Assembly (NCBI RefSeq): GCF_000504285.1
Contig: NZ_KI632511.1
Location: forward strand, 8,724,154-8,788,153
DNA length: 64,000 nucleotides
Source: Actinospica robiniae DSM 44927
Lineage (GTDB): Bacteria; Actinomycetota; Actinomycetes; Streptomycetales; Catenulisporaceae
Direction: 5' to 3'
Every line of letters starts with the position of its first letter. Position 1 is the first letter of the stretch. Shown here one piece after another: positions 1-8,087 of this stretch. Under the pieces are notes generated by a model that saw nothing but the letters and a program-made list of their open reading frames with translations, was not told the DNA's origin and did not search any database. Made by a program: the position numbers and the translations under genes.

Positions 1-55
1 ATCGCGCCGGTGACCTGGCCCGCAAATGCCGGTGCGGGTACCCGGACCGGCTTTG

Positions 56-61
56 TACAAT
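56..61 (+). promoter_or_regulatory. possible -10 element upstream of the LysE-type gene
   Basis: TACAAT sits 43 bases before the chosen start of the first gene. No convincing -35 hexamer is seen 17 bases upstream, so this is only a candidate. The rest of bases 1-103 shows nothing recognisable. Confidence 0.25.
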
Positions 62-103
62 GCCCTTTTCAGCGTCACGGCCGCTGCCTTCCGGGAGGGC
101 GAT

Positions 104-760
104 ATGGGCACGATCCTGGTCGCCGGGCTGCTCGCCGGGTTCGGCATCGCGGTGCAGGTCGGCGCGATCACCGTGCTCATCATGAGCCTGTCCGCGAACC
201 ATTCGCTGCGTACCGGGTTGGCCGCGGGGATGGGCACGGCCACCGCGGACGGCCTCTACGCGCTGCTCGCGACCACGGCCGGAGCGGGGGTGGCCGCACT
301 GCTGCGGCCGATCGCCGGGCCGATGCGGTGGATCGCGGCGGCCGTGCTCGTGCTGATCGCGGTCCGGGGCGTCACCGTCGCGCTGCGGACGCGCCGCACC
401 GACGCGGCCACGGTCTCAGCGGACGAAACCGAGTCGGCCGGCGAGGCCACGGCGGAACCGGCCCGGCGCCCGCTCGGGGCGTACTTCCAGGTGCTCGGCC
501 TCACCATTCTCAATCCCCTGACGATCATCTACTTCTCGGTGCTGGTGCTCGGCCTGCACAACGGCAGCTCGTGGAGTATCGCCGACGCGGCCGTCTTCGT
601 GCTCGCCACGGTCGCCGCCTCCGCCTGCTGGCAATCGGTGCTCGCGCTGGGCGGCGCGCTGATCGGGCGCGCGCTGACCGGACCGCGCGGACGGCTCGGC
701 TCCGCGCTCGTCGGGAACGCGGTCATCGCCGTGCTCGCCGTGCATCTTCTGGTCGGCTGA
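104..760 (+). CDS. LysE-family amino-acid/metabolite exporter
   Basis: Integral membrane protein of about 218 residues with the LysE/RhtB layout. Three hydrophobic helices lie in the first 95 residues, then a hydrophilic central loop rich in Ala, Thr and Glu, then three more helices. The N-terminal segment GFGIAVQVGAITVLIM matches the position where this family carries its G-x-x-PGP motif, and the fourth helix carries NPLTIIYFS, typical of the LysE family NP[KL] segment. Such proteins export amino acids or related small molecules across the cytoplasmic membrane; the substrate here is unknown. The start at 104 is preferred over an upstream ATG at 26 because GGGAGG lies about 7 bases before it and the extra N-terminus is not family-like. 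Confidence 0.8.
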   Translation: MGTILVAGLLAGFGIAVQVGAITVLIMSLSANHSLRTGLAAGMGTATADGLYALLATTAGAGVAALLRPIAGPMRWIAAAVLVLIAVRGVTVALRTRRTDAATVSADETESAGEATAEPARRPLGAYFQVLGLTILNPLTIIYFSVLVLGLHNGSSWSIADAAVFVLATVAASACWQSVLALGGALIGRALTGPRGRLGSALVGNAVIAVLAVHLLVG

Positions 761-783
761 CCGCTCGCACTGCACTGAATTCA

Positions 784-797
784 TCGAAGCGCTTCGA
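784..797. promoter_or_regulatory. palindromic operator, copy 1 (TCGAAGCGCTTCGA)
   Basis: A perfect 14-bp palindrome with a central CG. An identical 14-mer occurs 88 bp downstream, just before the ABC exporter operon. The form AAGC-GCTT resembles LacI/GalR-family operators, but no such regulator gene is in the window. Confidence 0.55.
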
Positions 798-842
798 ATC
801 TCGTCGATGCCCGTCGATCAGTATGTTCGTGCCGGTATTCGG

Positions 843-848
843 TTGACA
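843..848 (+). promoter_or_regulatory. -35 hexamer of the ABC exporter operon
   Basis: Perfect TTGACA. A weak -10 (CAGTTT, 867-872) would place the second palindrome over the transcription start. This argues that translation starts downstream of about 890. Confidence 0.45.
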
Positions 849-871
849 GGGCTCAGCGCGCGGTGGCAGTT

Positions 872-885
872 TCGAAGCGCTTCGA
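872..885. promoter_or_regulatory. palindromic operator, copy 2 (TCGAAGCGCTTCGA)
   Basis: Identical to the palindrome at 784-797, centre-to-centre distance 88 bp, or about eight helical turns. It overlaps the expected +1 of the exporter promoter, which suits looping repression of the exporter and resistance genes downstream. Confidence 0.55.
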
Positions 886-925
886 TCGCTGCGGTCGAGT
901 GCCCGTCGAGAGTGAGGCGCGAGTC

Positions 926-2767
926 TTGGCCCGATCCGAAGAACAGCGCGAGATGTTGCACCTACGCCGGCAGCTGCTCGGGCTGCTGCGTGACGGCGGT
1001 TGGTTCGCCACGGCGCTTTTCAGCGTGATCCAGCTGGTGCAGACCGTCCTCCCGGCCCTGACCGCGCTGGCCACTGCCGCCGTCGTCGACAGCGTCGGGC
1101 GCACTTCCTCGGGCAGCGTCTCGAGGGTCGTCGCGCCGCTGGCTCTGCTCGCCTCGACGCTGATCGCCGCGCAGGTGCTCATGGCGATCCAGATGCCCAC
1201 GATGCTGATCGTGCAGAGCCGCATCGACGTCGCCTACCGGGAACGGCTCGCCGGTCTCACTTCGCAGTCCGACACCATCACCGTGCTCGAACAGCCCGCC
1301 GTGCAGGACCTGATCGCCACCGCGAACGCCGAACCGAGCACGTGGATCGAGAAGACGCCCGGGCAGGGCGCCACCTCCCAGCTGATGCTGATGGTGCGTT
1401 ACCTCGGCCTGATCTCCTCCGCGCTGGTGCTCGTCCGCTTCTCCTGGTGGCTGGTGCCGCTGCTGGTCCTCCCGGCGTTCGCCTACCGCGCGCTCGCCCT
1501 GCGTCAATGGCTCAACCACTTCCGGATCTGGGCCGCCGGGATCAACCACCACCGGCGCTACCAGTACTGGAGCAAGCTGGCCTTCGCCCCCTCGGAGGGC
1601 AAGGAGATCCGCGTGTTCGGCCTCGACGACTGGATCTCGCGCACCGGCCAGACCCACAGCCTCACCCACATGCGGCCGGTCTGGGCGGACGACTACCGGG
1701 CCGCGCGGGCCAAATGGCTCCAGTCGGCGCTCCTGTTCGTGCCGCTGCTGATCGCGTTCCTGGCCGTGTGCGTGCAGACCGAACACGGCCGGACCAGCCT
1801 CGCCACCGAGACCGTCGTGCTCACGGCCGCGTGGGCGACCTTCCAGGGGATCGGCTACACCTTCGACTCGATCAACGTCCAGGGCGTCGTCCCCGTGATG
1901 CGCGCGTACAACAAGCTCGCCGGCGCGCTCACCGACACCCGCCGGGAACCGGCCGACGCGCCGGCCCTGACGAAGACGCCGACGCTCACTTTCGAAAAGG
2001 TCGGATTCCGCTACCCGGCCACCGAACGCGACATCCTCAAGAGCCTCGATCTGGAGATCGAGCCCGGCGAGCTGCTCGCGCTGGTCGGGATGAACGGCGC
2101 GGGCAAGTCCACCCTGACCAAGCTCCTGGCCGGTCTGTACGAGCCCACCTCCGGCACGATCCGCGCCGACGGCCGCGACATCGCCGAGATCGGATACACC
2201 GCCTGGCGCCGCGAGCTCGCGATCGTCTTCCAGGACTTCGTGCGCTACCCGCTCTCCGCGCGCGAGAACGTCGCCCTCGGCGCGCACGTCGATCAGGACC
2301 TGCTGGACTCCGCGGCCCGCGAAGCAGGGTTCGACGAAGTGCTAGCCCGGCTTCCGGACGGCTGGGACACCCCGCTGTCGAAGGAGCTGGCCGGCGGCGT
2401 GGACCTGTCCGGCGGCCAGTGGCAGCAGGTCGTGCTCACCAGGGCGGTCTACGCGATCAAGCGAGGTGCGAAGATCCTGGTGTTGGACGAGCCGACCGCG
2501 CACCTGGACGTGCGCACCGAGTTCGAGGTCTTCGAACGGCTGACCCGGCTCGCCCGCGACGCCACCGTGATCCTCATCTCGCACCGGCTCTCCACCGTGC
2601 GCCAGGCCGACCGGATCGTGCTGCTGGAGAACGGGCGCATCGCCGAATCCGGTAGCCACGAGGAGCTGCTAGGCCGCGGCGGCGACTACGCGGCGATGTT
2701 CACCATCCAGGCCGAGCGTTTTCAGAGCGGCTACGAAGACCGGGTCGAAGAGGGGGAGCTGCTGTGA
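926..2767 (+). CDS. ABC exporter half-transporter (membrane domain fused to ATPase), subunit 1
   Basis: Type IV ABC exporter with an N-terminal six-helix membrane domain (about residues 20-320) and a C-terminal ATPase. The ATPase has Walker A GMNGAGKST, signature LSGGQ followed by WQQ, Walker B ILVLDEPTAHLD and the switch His in ISHRLS, so this nucleotide site looks complete. It overlaps the next exporter gene by 4 bases (GTGA), which indicates translational coupling and probably a heterodimer. The frame is open back to a GTG at 863. A TTG at 926 with GTGAGG eight bases upstream is preferred because the second operator palindrome lies at 872-885; ATG at 953 is also possible. Exporters of this class move lipids, peptides or drugs. 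The phosphotransferase gene downstream suggests self-protection or drug export, which is inference. Confidence 0.85.
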   Translation: MARSEEQREMLHLRRQLLGLLRDGGWFATALFSVIQLVQTVLPALTALATAAVVDSVGRTSSGSVSRVVAPLALLASTLIAAQVLMAIQMPTMLIVQSRIDVAYRERLAGLTSQSDTITVLEQPAVQDLIATANAEPSTWIEKTPGQGATSQLMLMVRYLGLISSALVLVRFSWWLVPLLVLPAFAYRALALRQWLNHFRIWAAGINHHRRYQYWSKLAFAPSEGKEIRVFGLDDWISRTGQTHSLTHMRPVWADDYRAARAKWLQSALLFVPLLIAFLAVCVQTEHGRTSLATETVVLTAAWATFQGIGYTFDSINVQGVVPVMRAYNKLAGALTDTRREPADAPALTKTPTLTFEKVGFRYPATERDILKSLDLEIEPGELLALVGMNGAGKSTLTKLLAGLYEPTSGTIRADGRDIAEIGYTAWRRELAIVFQDFVRYPLSARENVALGAHVDQDLLDSAAREAGFDEVLARLPDGWDTPLSKELAGGVDLSGGQWQQVVLTRAVYAIKRGAKILVLDEPTAHLDVRTEFEVFERLTRLARDATVILISHRLSTVRQADRIVLLENGRIAESGSHEELLGRGGDYAAMFTIQAERFQSGYEDRVEEGELL

Positions 2768-4551
2768 AGACGCTCCAGGTCCTGCGCGGCAACGCCGCCC
2801 TGTTCCGCGAGATCTTCGGGCTGTGCTGGCGCCGCAGCCGGGTGCTGTTCCTGACCGTCTGCGCCTGCATGACCCTCGACACCTTCGCCATCGCGGCGAT
2901 CGGCGTGTGCATGCGGGCGATGGTCTCCGGCACGATCCAGTCCCGCGGCACGCTGATCGTCGTCGGCGCCGTCGGCGCTGCTCTCGGCTACGCCGCGTCG
3001 ATCACCTTCGGCGAGATCGTCTTCAGCCTGCGGATCAACCTGTGCGAGCTCGTCGCGCGCGAGCACTACGACCGGCAGATCCAGATGGCCGCGATGGGCA
3101 TCGAAGGGGTCGAGCACCTCGAGAACACCGAATACCTGGACAAGCTCACCGCGCTCTACGACCAGACCTGGGCGATCGGGCAGTCCGCCTGGAACGCGCT
3201 TGAAGCCGTCGCCCTCGTGGTGCGGCTTTTCCTCGTGCTGGGCCTGCTCGGCAGCATCAGCCCGGTACTGCTGGTCATCCTCGTCGCCGGCGTGATCCCG
3301 CTCTACTTCGAGCAGCGCGCCCGCAGCGTGATCCAAGCCGCCGAGAGCGCACGCTCACAGGACAAGCGGTTGCAACGTCGTCTGTTCGAGATCCTGACCG
3401 GCGGCGCGACCGGGAAAGAGGTGCGGGTCGCCGGAACCAGCGAGCACCTCGTCCGGCTGCAACGGGAGGCCGCCGAGCGCAGCGAGGGGATCTGGCGCCG
3501 CGCCAACCTCAATGCGGGGCTGCTCAACGCGCTCGGCTGGAGCGTCTTCGCGGCCAGCTTCGTGGCCGGACTCGCCGTCGTGGTCGTCTCCGCCGCGAAC
3601 AACCCGACCCACCTCGGCGACATCGTGCTGACCATCACCGTCGGCACCCAGCTGCGCTCGCTGGTGCAGAACGCCGTGCGGGCGTCCTCGAACACCGGCG
3701 GGTCAGGGCGCGTACTCGACCCGTACCGCTGGCTGCGCGCCTACGAGGCCGAGCACACCAGCGCGGCGACCGGCGTCGCGCCCGCCCGGCTGACCCAGGG
3801 CATCACCTTCGAGGACGTCGGTTTCAGCTACGCCAACAGCGACCGGCTCGCCCTCGACGGCATGTCCGTCACCTTGCCGGCGGGCAGCGTCGTCGCGGTC
3901 GTGGGCGAATACGGCTCGGGCAAGACCACGATCGTCAAGCTGCTGGAGAAGATGTACCGCCCGACCTCCGGGCGCATACTCATCGACGGCGTCGACCTCG
4001 CCGACATCGAGACCAGGTCGTGGCGAGGCGCGACAGCCGCCGCGTTCCAGGACTTCGGCCGCTACCACAGCACCTTCGCCCAGGGCATCGGCCTCGGCGA
4101 CCTCGAGCACCCCGAACGGTTGCCCGCCGCCATCGCCCACGCCGATGCGCAGGCGCTGGTCGACCGGCTCCCCGACGGCGTCGAGACCCAGCTCGGGCGA
4201 GCCTTCGGCGGCGTGGACCTGTCCGAGGGCCAGTGGCAGAAGCTCGCGCTCGCCCGCGCCTCGATGCGGCCGGTTCCGTTGCTGTTCGTGCTCGACGAGC
4301 CCACCGCGTCCTTGGACGCTCCGAGCGAGCACGCCATCTTCGAACGCTACATGGAACGCGCCCGCTCGATCGCTCCCGGAGGGATCACCGTCATCGTCTC
4401 CCACCGCTTCTCCACGGTCGCCGGCGCAGATCTGATACTCGTGCTCGACAAGGGCCGCCTCGTCGAGGTCGGCTCCCATGAGGAACTGCTTGCCGAATCG
4501 GCCACGTACTCCGAGCTTTTCTCCCTCCAGCAGACGGCATATACATCATAG
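2764..4551 (+). CDS. ABC exporter half-transporter, subunit 2
   Basis: Protein of 595 residues with the same membrane-domain/ATPase layout as its upstream partner. Motifs are Walker A GEYGSGKTT, signature LSEGQWQK (canonical LSGGQ with Gly to Glu at position 3), Walker B LLFVLDEPTASLD and switch His in VSHRFS. The altered signature is typical of one half of asymmetric heterodimeric exporters, where one composite ATP site hydrolyses slowly. Its GTG start overlaps the TGA stop of subunit 1, so the two are presumably made in equal amounts and pair in the membrane. The phosphotransferase gene begins only 3 bases after its stop, giving a three-gene operon. Confidence 0.87.
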   Translation: MKTLQVLRGNAALFREIFGLCWRRSRVLFLTVCACMTLDTFAIAAIGVCMRAMVSGTIQSRGTLIVVGAVGAALGYAASITFGEIVFSLRINLCELVAREHYDRQIQMAAMGIEGVEHLENTEYLDKLTALYDQTWAIGQSAWNALEAVALVVRLFLVLGLLGSISPVLLVILVAGVIPLYFEQRARSVIQAAESARSQDKRLQRRLFEILTGGATGKEVRVAGTSEHLVRLQREAAERSEGIWRRANLNAGLLNALGWSVFAASFVAGLAVVVVSAANNPTHLGDIVLTITVGTQLRSLVQNAVRASSNTGGSGRVLDPYRWLRAYEAEHTSAATGVAPARLTQGITFEDVGFSYANSDRLALDGMSVTLPAGSVVAVVGEYGSGKTTIVKLLEKMYRPTSGRILIDGVDLADIETRSWRGATAAAFQDFGRYHSTFAQGIGLGDLEHPERLPAAIAHADAQALVDRLPDGVETQLGRAFGGVDLSEGQWQKLALARASMRPVPLLFVLDEPTASLDAPSEHAIFERYMERARSIAPGGITVIVSHRFSTVAGADLILVLDKGRLVEVGSHEELLAESATYSELFSLQQTAYTS

Positions 4552-4554
4552 AAT

Positions 4555-5481
4555 GTGCACTTTATGAACGTGGTACCCGCAGGTCTGCTGGCCTTCGGCC
4601 GCTGGCAGCGCGAAGGCGAGCGCGGACGCGCCTGGATCAGCGCGCTGCCGGACACGGTGAACGAGCTGCTCGGCCGCTGGGAGTTGGAACCCGACGGCGT
4701 GGCCGGCAACGGCTACAACGGCCTCGCCCTTCCGGTGCTGCGAAAGGCCGAGCCGGGTCGGCCGCAGCGGGAGCGGTGCGTACTCAAGGTCTCCTGGCCG
4801 GAGGAGTCCGCGGCCGGCCACGAGGCGCTCGCGCTCGCCATCTGGGACGGGCACGGCGCCGTCAGGCTGCTCGCGACCTCGCCCACCGAAGGCGCGCTGC
4901 TGTTGGAGCGCGCCGAGAGCGGCAAGCCTCTGAGCAGCGGGCCGCTCGAAAAAGCAGTTCCCGCGGCCGGGCGCCTCCTGCGTCGGCTCGCCGTCCCCGC
5001 GCCCAACGGGCCGCGGCAGCTCGCCGAGGTCGCGGCAGAGATTCGCGACAACGTCCGCACCCGCTGGGAAGCGCTCGGTCGCCCCCTCGCCGAGCAGCAA
5101 ATCAGCCAGGCATGTGAGCTTGCCGACGGCCTGAGCCGCCGCACCGGCACCCTGCTGGTGAACCACGACCTGCACTACGACAACGTCCTCGCTGCCGAAC
5201 GCGAGCCGTGGCTGGCGATCGACCCGAAGGTCTACATCGGCGACCCGGAGTACCAGGCGGCGCAACTGCTCTGGGCGCGCCTCGACGAGATGGACGGCCC
5301 CCGCGAGCTCAAGGCCCACTCCGGCGCGCTGGTCGACGCCGCCGAACTCGACCCAGAGCTCACCCGCGCCTGGATCGTCGTACGCTGCGTCGACTACCGA
5401 CTCTGGGGCCTGGCCGCCGGATTCACCGAAGACCCACAACGCTGCGCAACCCTGATCGAGACCTTCGCCCCCACGTTCTAG
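4555..5481 (+). CDS. APH(6)/streptomycin 6-kinase-type phosphotransferase
   Basis: Kinase-like phosphotransferase of about 308 residues (or 305 from the ATG at 4564). The catalytic segment NHDLHYDNVLA and the metal-binding AIDPKVYIGDPEY followed by QLLW are hallmarks of the APH(6)/hydroxyurea-kinase family, which phosphorylates aminoglycosides such as streptomycin. ATP-binding Lys is likely in CVLKVSWPEE. The gene starts 3 bases after the second ABC subunit, so export and modification are co-expressed, a common self-resistance arrangement. No aminoglycoside biosynthetic genes are in the window, so the natural substrate cannot be named. Confidence 0.85.
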   Translation: MHFMNVVPAGLLAFGRWQREGERGRAWISALPDTVNELLGRWELEPDGVAGNGYNGLALPVLRKAEPGRPQRERCVLKVSWPEESAAGHEALALAIWDGHGAVRLLATSPTEGALLLERAESGKPLSSGPLEKAVPAAGRLLRRLAVPAPNGPRQLAEVAAEIRDNVRTRWEALGRPLAEQQISQACELADGLSRRTGTLLVNHDLHYDNVLAAEREPWLAIDPKVYIGDPEYQAAQLLWARLDEMDGPRELKAHSGALVDAAELDPELTRAWIVVRCVDYRLWGLAAGFTEDPQRCATLIETFAPTF

Positions 5482-5552
5482 CGTGATCCGGATCCTCCGG
5501 TCGCGCAGGCGATGCGTGCAGCGCGTCTTAGCCTGCGTGGGAGGATTCGGCT

Positions 5553-6284
5553 GTGGACATAGTGCGTGCGGCGCGGCTGGAGGACGGGGCGTGCCGGCAC
5601 ATGCTGGCCTGGCGCGCGGGCCCGGGATGGCGGATGGTCAGCTCGTCAGTCCTCGGCGGCGGCCTCGGCGAGCGCGAATGGGTGCTCAACGCGCAGGTCC
5701 GAGCCGGCTACGACCGGATGGATCCGGAAGCACATCTCCGAGAACTGGCATCCGGGCTGGACCTGAGAGGACCGGGCGTCGGCCTGATGACGGCCGCCTC
5801 GGTCGACGCGTTCGTCCACGCCGCCGACGACGAGGTCGAAGCGGTCGTGACGGCCGGCCTCGGCGTGCCGACCTGGGCCGCGGCCCCCGACCACGTGCCC
5901 GCGCCGTACCGCCCGGGCACGATCAACATCATCGCCGCCGTCCCTGCGGCGCTCACCGACGCGGCCCTGATCAACTGCATCGGCACCGCGACCGAGGCGA
6001 AGGTCCAAGCCCTACTCGACGCAGGCTACGACTGCTCCGGCACCCCCTCCGACGCCGTGTGCATCGCCGCCCGCACGGCCGCAGCGGCGGCCGGAGCGCA
6101 CCCCGAACCCTTCGGCGGACCCCGTTCGCGTTGGGGCGCACGACTGGCACGCGCGGTATACACGGCCGTATACCAATCCGCATCAGAGGACGCGGCTCGC
6201 CGCGCGCACGGCGAGCCCGCCGTTCACGCGGAGACCCTCCAAGCCTGCACGGCGCCGCCGCTCGAGACCGTGCGGATCAGTTAG
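5553..6284 (+). CDS. cbiZ: adenosylcobinamide amidohydrolase, CbiZ family
   Basis: About 243 residues. The core GTINIIAAVPAALTDAAL followed by ATEAKVQAL and SGTPSDAVCIA is the conserved block of CbiZ. CbiZ hydrolyses adenosylcobinamide to adenosylcobyric acid during cobinamide salvage toward coenzyme B12. The GTG start is supported by GGGAGG about 9 bases upstream. Only 71 bases separate it from the phosphotransferase and no cobalamin riboswitch fits there. It is an isolated copy with no other cob/cbi genes nearby. Its stop is followed directly by a short inverted repeat and then by element 1. Confidence 0.85.
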   Translation: MDIVRAARLEDGACRHMLAWRAGPGWRMVSSSVLGGGLGEREWVLNAQVRAGYDRMDPEAHLRELASGLDLRGPGVGLMTAASVDAFVHAADDEVEAVVTAGLGVPTWAAAPDHVPAPYRPGTINIIAAVPAALTDAALINCIGTATEAKVQALLDAGYDCSGTPSDAVCIAARTAAAAAGAHPEPFGGPRSRWGARLARAVYTAVYQSASEDAARRAHGEPAVHAETLQACTAPPLETVRIS

Positions 6285-6287
6285 ATA

Positions 6288-6303
6288 GCAATCTATTGAT
6301 TGC
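6288..6303. repeat. short inverted repeat after cbiZ
   Basis: GCAATC-TATT-GATTGC, 6-bp arms with a 4-base loop, begins 4 bases after the cbiZ stop. It is too AT-rich and short to be a strong terminator. The GCAATCT word recurs at about 6651 and 6665 inside element 1. Confidence 0.35.
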
Positions 6304-6319
6304 CTCTCTGCAGGTCGGC

Positions 6320-6623
6320 GGGAGGATCAAAGTCAAAGGCGCCGCCGGCGGGCCCTCCGCCGAGGGGTGGGCGTTGTCGGGCTGGGGTGTCGTGGGTGGT
6401 CGGGTTGGTGGGGGTGGGGTTCGGCGGGGGGTTCTCGGCGTCGGGCACCCGGGGGCTATCAGCGTTGTGGCGGGGGTGCAACCGGCGGTGGTCTGGGTGG
6501 GCTGTCGCAGGATTTCGTTCTCGCCGGTTGCGCCCCCGCCACAACGCTGATCGTGCTGCGCATGCCCGACGCCGAGAACCCCCCGCCTCAGGGCAGGATC
6601 CTGCGCTCGCGCCCGGGCGGGTG
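6320..6623 (+). repeat. left inverted arm of element 1
   Basis: About 304 bp, matched in reverse complement by 8088-8391. It begins GGGAGGATCAAAGTCAAAGG and ends near GCGGGTG. By eye the arms differ at about six positions, so they are either recent or kept identical by gene conversion. No protein-coding signal is seen; the open frames here are GC-rich artefacts. Confidence 0.85.
6424..6587. repeat. nested hairpin inside the left arm
   Basis: Outer stem GGGGTTCTCGGCGTCGGGCA pairs with TGCCCGACGCCGAGAACCCC. Inner stem 6458-6487 (contains CAGCGTTGTGGCGGGGGTGC) pairs with 6522-6551. The apical loop of about 34 bases lies between. The stem is long enough to extrude as a cruciform or fold in RNA. 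Confidence 0.8.
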
Positions 6624-6714
6624 CTCGTCTCGGATACCGCGAGCCGGACGGCAATCTCTTAGCGCAATCTCAGACTATTTGCCCAGATTCGCATCCTTTG
6701 TCACGGCAGACCCA

Positions 6715-6720
6715 TATACT
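6715..6720 (+). promoter_or_regulatory. -10-like element of the HNH gene
   Basis: TATACT, 42 bases before the GTG start, preceded by CCTTTGTCACGG. A similar string (CTTTTGTCGGTGG, then TAGTATCGAAG) occurs in element 2 at 44186-44216, which suggests a conserved promoter region in both elements. Confidence 0.4.
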
Positions 6721-6761
6721 TGAAGTACGGGGACGGATACGAAGAGCAATGGGGGCGGGAT

Positions 6762-7988
6762 GTGACCAAGGGGATCAAGAACACAGCGGCCGGAGATCCG
6801 GCGGCGCCGAGTGAGACTGAGATCGATTCGCAGATCGACACTGCCGCGTGGCAGGTACTCCAGCGAGCGCGGGCCGCAGATACGGGTGACCGTGGAGCCG
6901 GCGAGGAGGTGCTGCGGGACGCGGCGCGGATCGCCCGAAGCGTGCAGGCGTACCAGGGTCTGCTGCTGATGATGCTCGCCCAGGCCCAACGCCTCGGCGC
7001 GGTGCCCGGCGGCCTCGACACGTGGATCGCGACGCACCTCGACGTCACCGGCGGCACCGCCATCGGGATCATGAAGCAGGCCAAAGCGCTCGGCACGGAT
7101 CCGCAGCTGACCGCGCCGCTGGCCTCCGGCAAGCTCGGTGCGGCCACGATCAGTGCCCTGACCCGCACCGCCCACGCCGTACGTCACGAAGATGAGCAGA
7201 CCCGGGCCAAGGCGATGGCCGAGACCCTCGAAGTCGCCTCCCGCAACGGTGCGGACCGGGCGAAGCGGCACGTGCAGGTGCTCGAGGAGACGATCAATCC
7301 GGGCCGAGCCGGGCAGCACCTGGCGAAGGCGCGCGAACGCAGTTTTCTCAAGGTCAGCTCGACCGAGTCCGGGATGTGCCGCATCGAAGGCCTCCTCGAC
7401 CCCGAACGCGCCACGATCTTCCGCGCCGTGATCGACCAGACCGTCTCCGCATTCCTCCGCGCCCGCCAATACGACCACACCGAGCTCGTGCCCGAAGACG
7501 TGCGCACCACCGAGCAACTCCAGGCCGAAGCTCTCGTCCGGATGGCACAGAATTTCGCGGCCACCGACGCCGCCGCCCGCGAAATCGCGTTCACCCTGCC
7601 CACCCTCTACACCGCGCCCCTCGACCCGCAGCAGGATGCGGGCCTGGCCGAGTCCGTCTACGGGGACATGATCCCCCGCACGATCCTTCCCCCTCCCGGC
7701 GCGCCCGGCGCCCACCTCCTCCACTACGGCGAGGACGGCCAGCCCGTCCTCCTCGATCAGGCGATCATCGATCAGAATCCTGCAGCACGTCTGGCCAGCG
7801 CCTCGCAACGCACCGCGCTCGCTTGGCGCGACCGCGGCTGCACCTTCCTCGGCTGCCGCCGCCCGCCGACGTTCGCCCTCCACGCCCACCACAAAATTCC
7901 GCACAGCCACCACGGACCGACCGTCCTCGACAACCTCACACTCCTGTGCTCCCCCCACCACGTCCTCACCCACCACGACCAGCGCTAA
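6762..7988 (+). CDS. DUF222 / HNH endonuclease (13E12-repeat family)
   Basis: About 408 residues. An N-terminal alpha-helical DUF222 region (about residues 20-320) is followed by an HNH nuclease domain at the very C-terminus. That domain reads CTFLGC, then HAHHKIPHSHHG, DNLTLLC and HHVLTHH, giving the two zinc Cys pairs, the catalytic His and the Asn/His metal ligands. The protein ends six residues after the last HH pair, shorter than most relatives, so its tail may be trimmed. The family is the 13E12 repeat family of mycobacteria and is scattered through actinobacterial genomes; its biological role is not established. GTG at 6762 is chosen because GGGGCGGG lies just upstream; a TTG at 6720 is less likely. 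The gene is the only cargo of element 1. Confidence 0.85.
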   Translation: MTKGIKNTAAGDPAAPSETEIDSQIDTAAWQVLQRARAADTGDRGAGEEVLRDAARIARSVQAYQGLLLMMLAQAQRLGAVPGGLDTWIATHLDVTGGTAIGIMKQAKALGTDPQLTAPLASGKLGAATISALTRTAHAVRHEDEQTRAKAMAETLEVASRNGADRAKRHVQVLEETINPGRAGQHLAKARERSFLKVSSTESGMCRIEGLLDPERATIFRAVIDQTVSAFLRARQYDHTELVPEDVRTTEQLQAEALVRMAQNFAATDAAAREIAFTLPTLYTAPLDPQQDAGLAESVYGDMIPRTILPPPGAPGAHLLHYGEDGQPVLLDQAIIDQNPAARLASASQRTALAWRDRGCTFLGCRRPPTFALHAHHKIPHSHHGPTVLDNLTLLCSPHHVLTHHDQR

Positions 7989-8087
7989 GCCACCCGCCGC
8001 GGCCGCCGTAGAATCCGTGCCACTCCACCACGCGCCTACCCGAACACGGACAGGGACGAGGCAGCGGACACCGGACCGCCGAATGCC

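Noticed and set aside
962-2655. Long overlapping frames within the ABC exporter and other genes (also 14814-17198, 39542-43450 and 20118-21782)
   Set aside because: Arg/Ala/Gly/Pro-rich shadows of real genes in GC-rich DNA; the true genes carry conserved motifs.
5482-5552. Cobalamin riboswitch before cbiZ
   Set aside because: Only 71 bp are available and no B12-box-like sequence is visible.
6293-6723. Open frames on both strands in the left arm of element 1
   Set aside because: They arise from GC-rich inverted repeats, are mirrored in the right arm, and encode Pro/Arg-rich low-complexity peptides.
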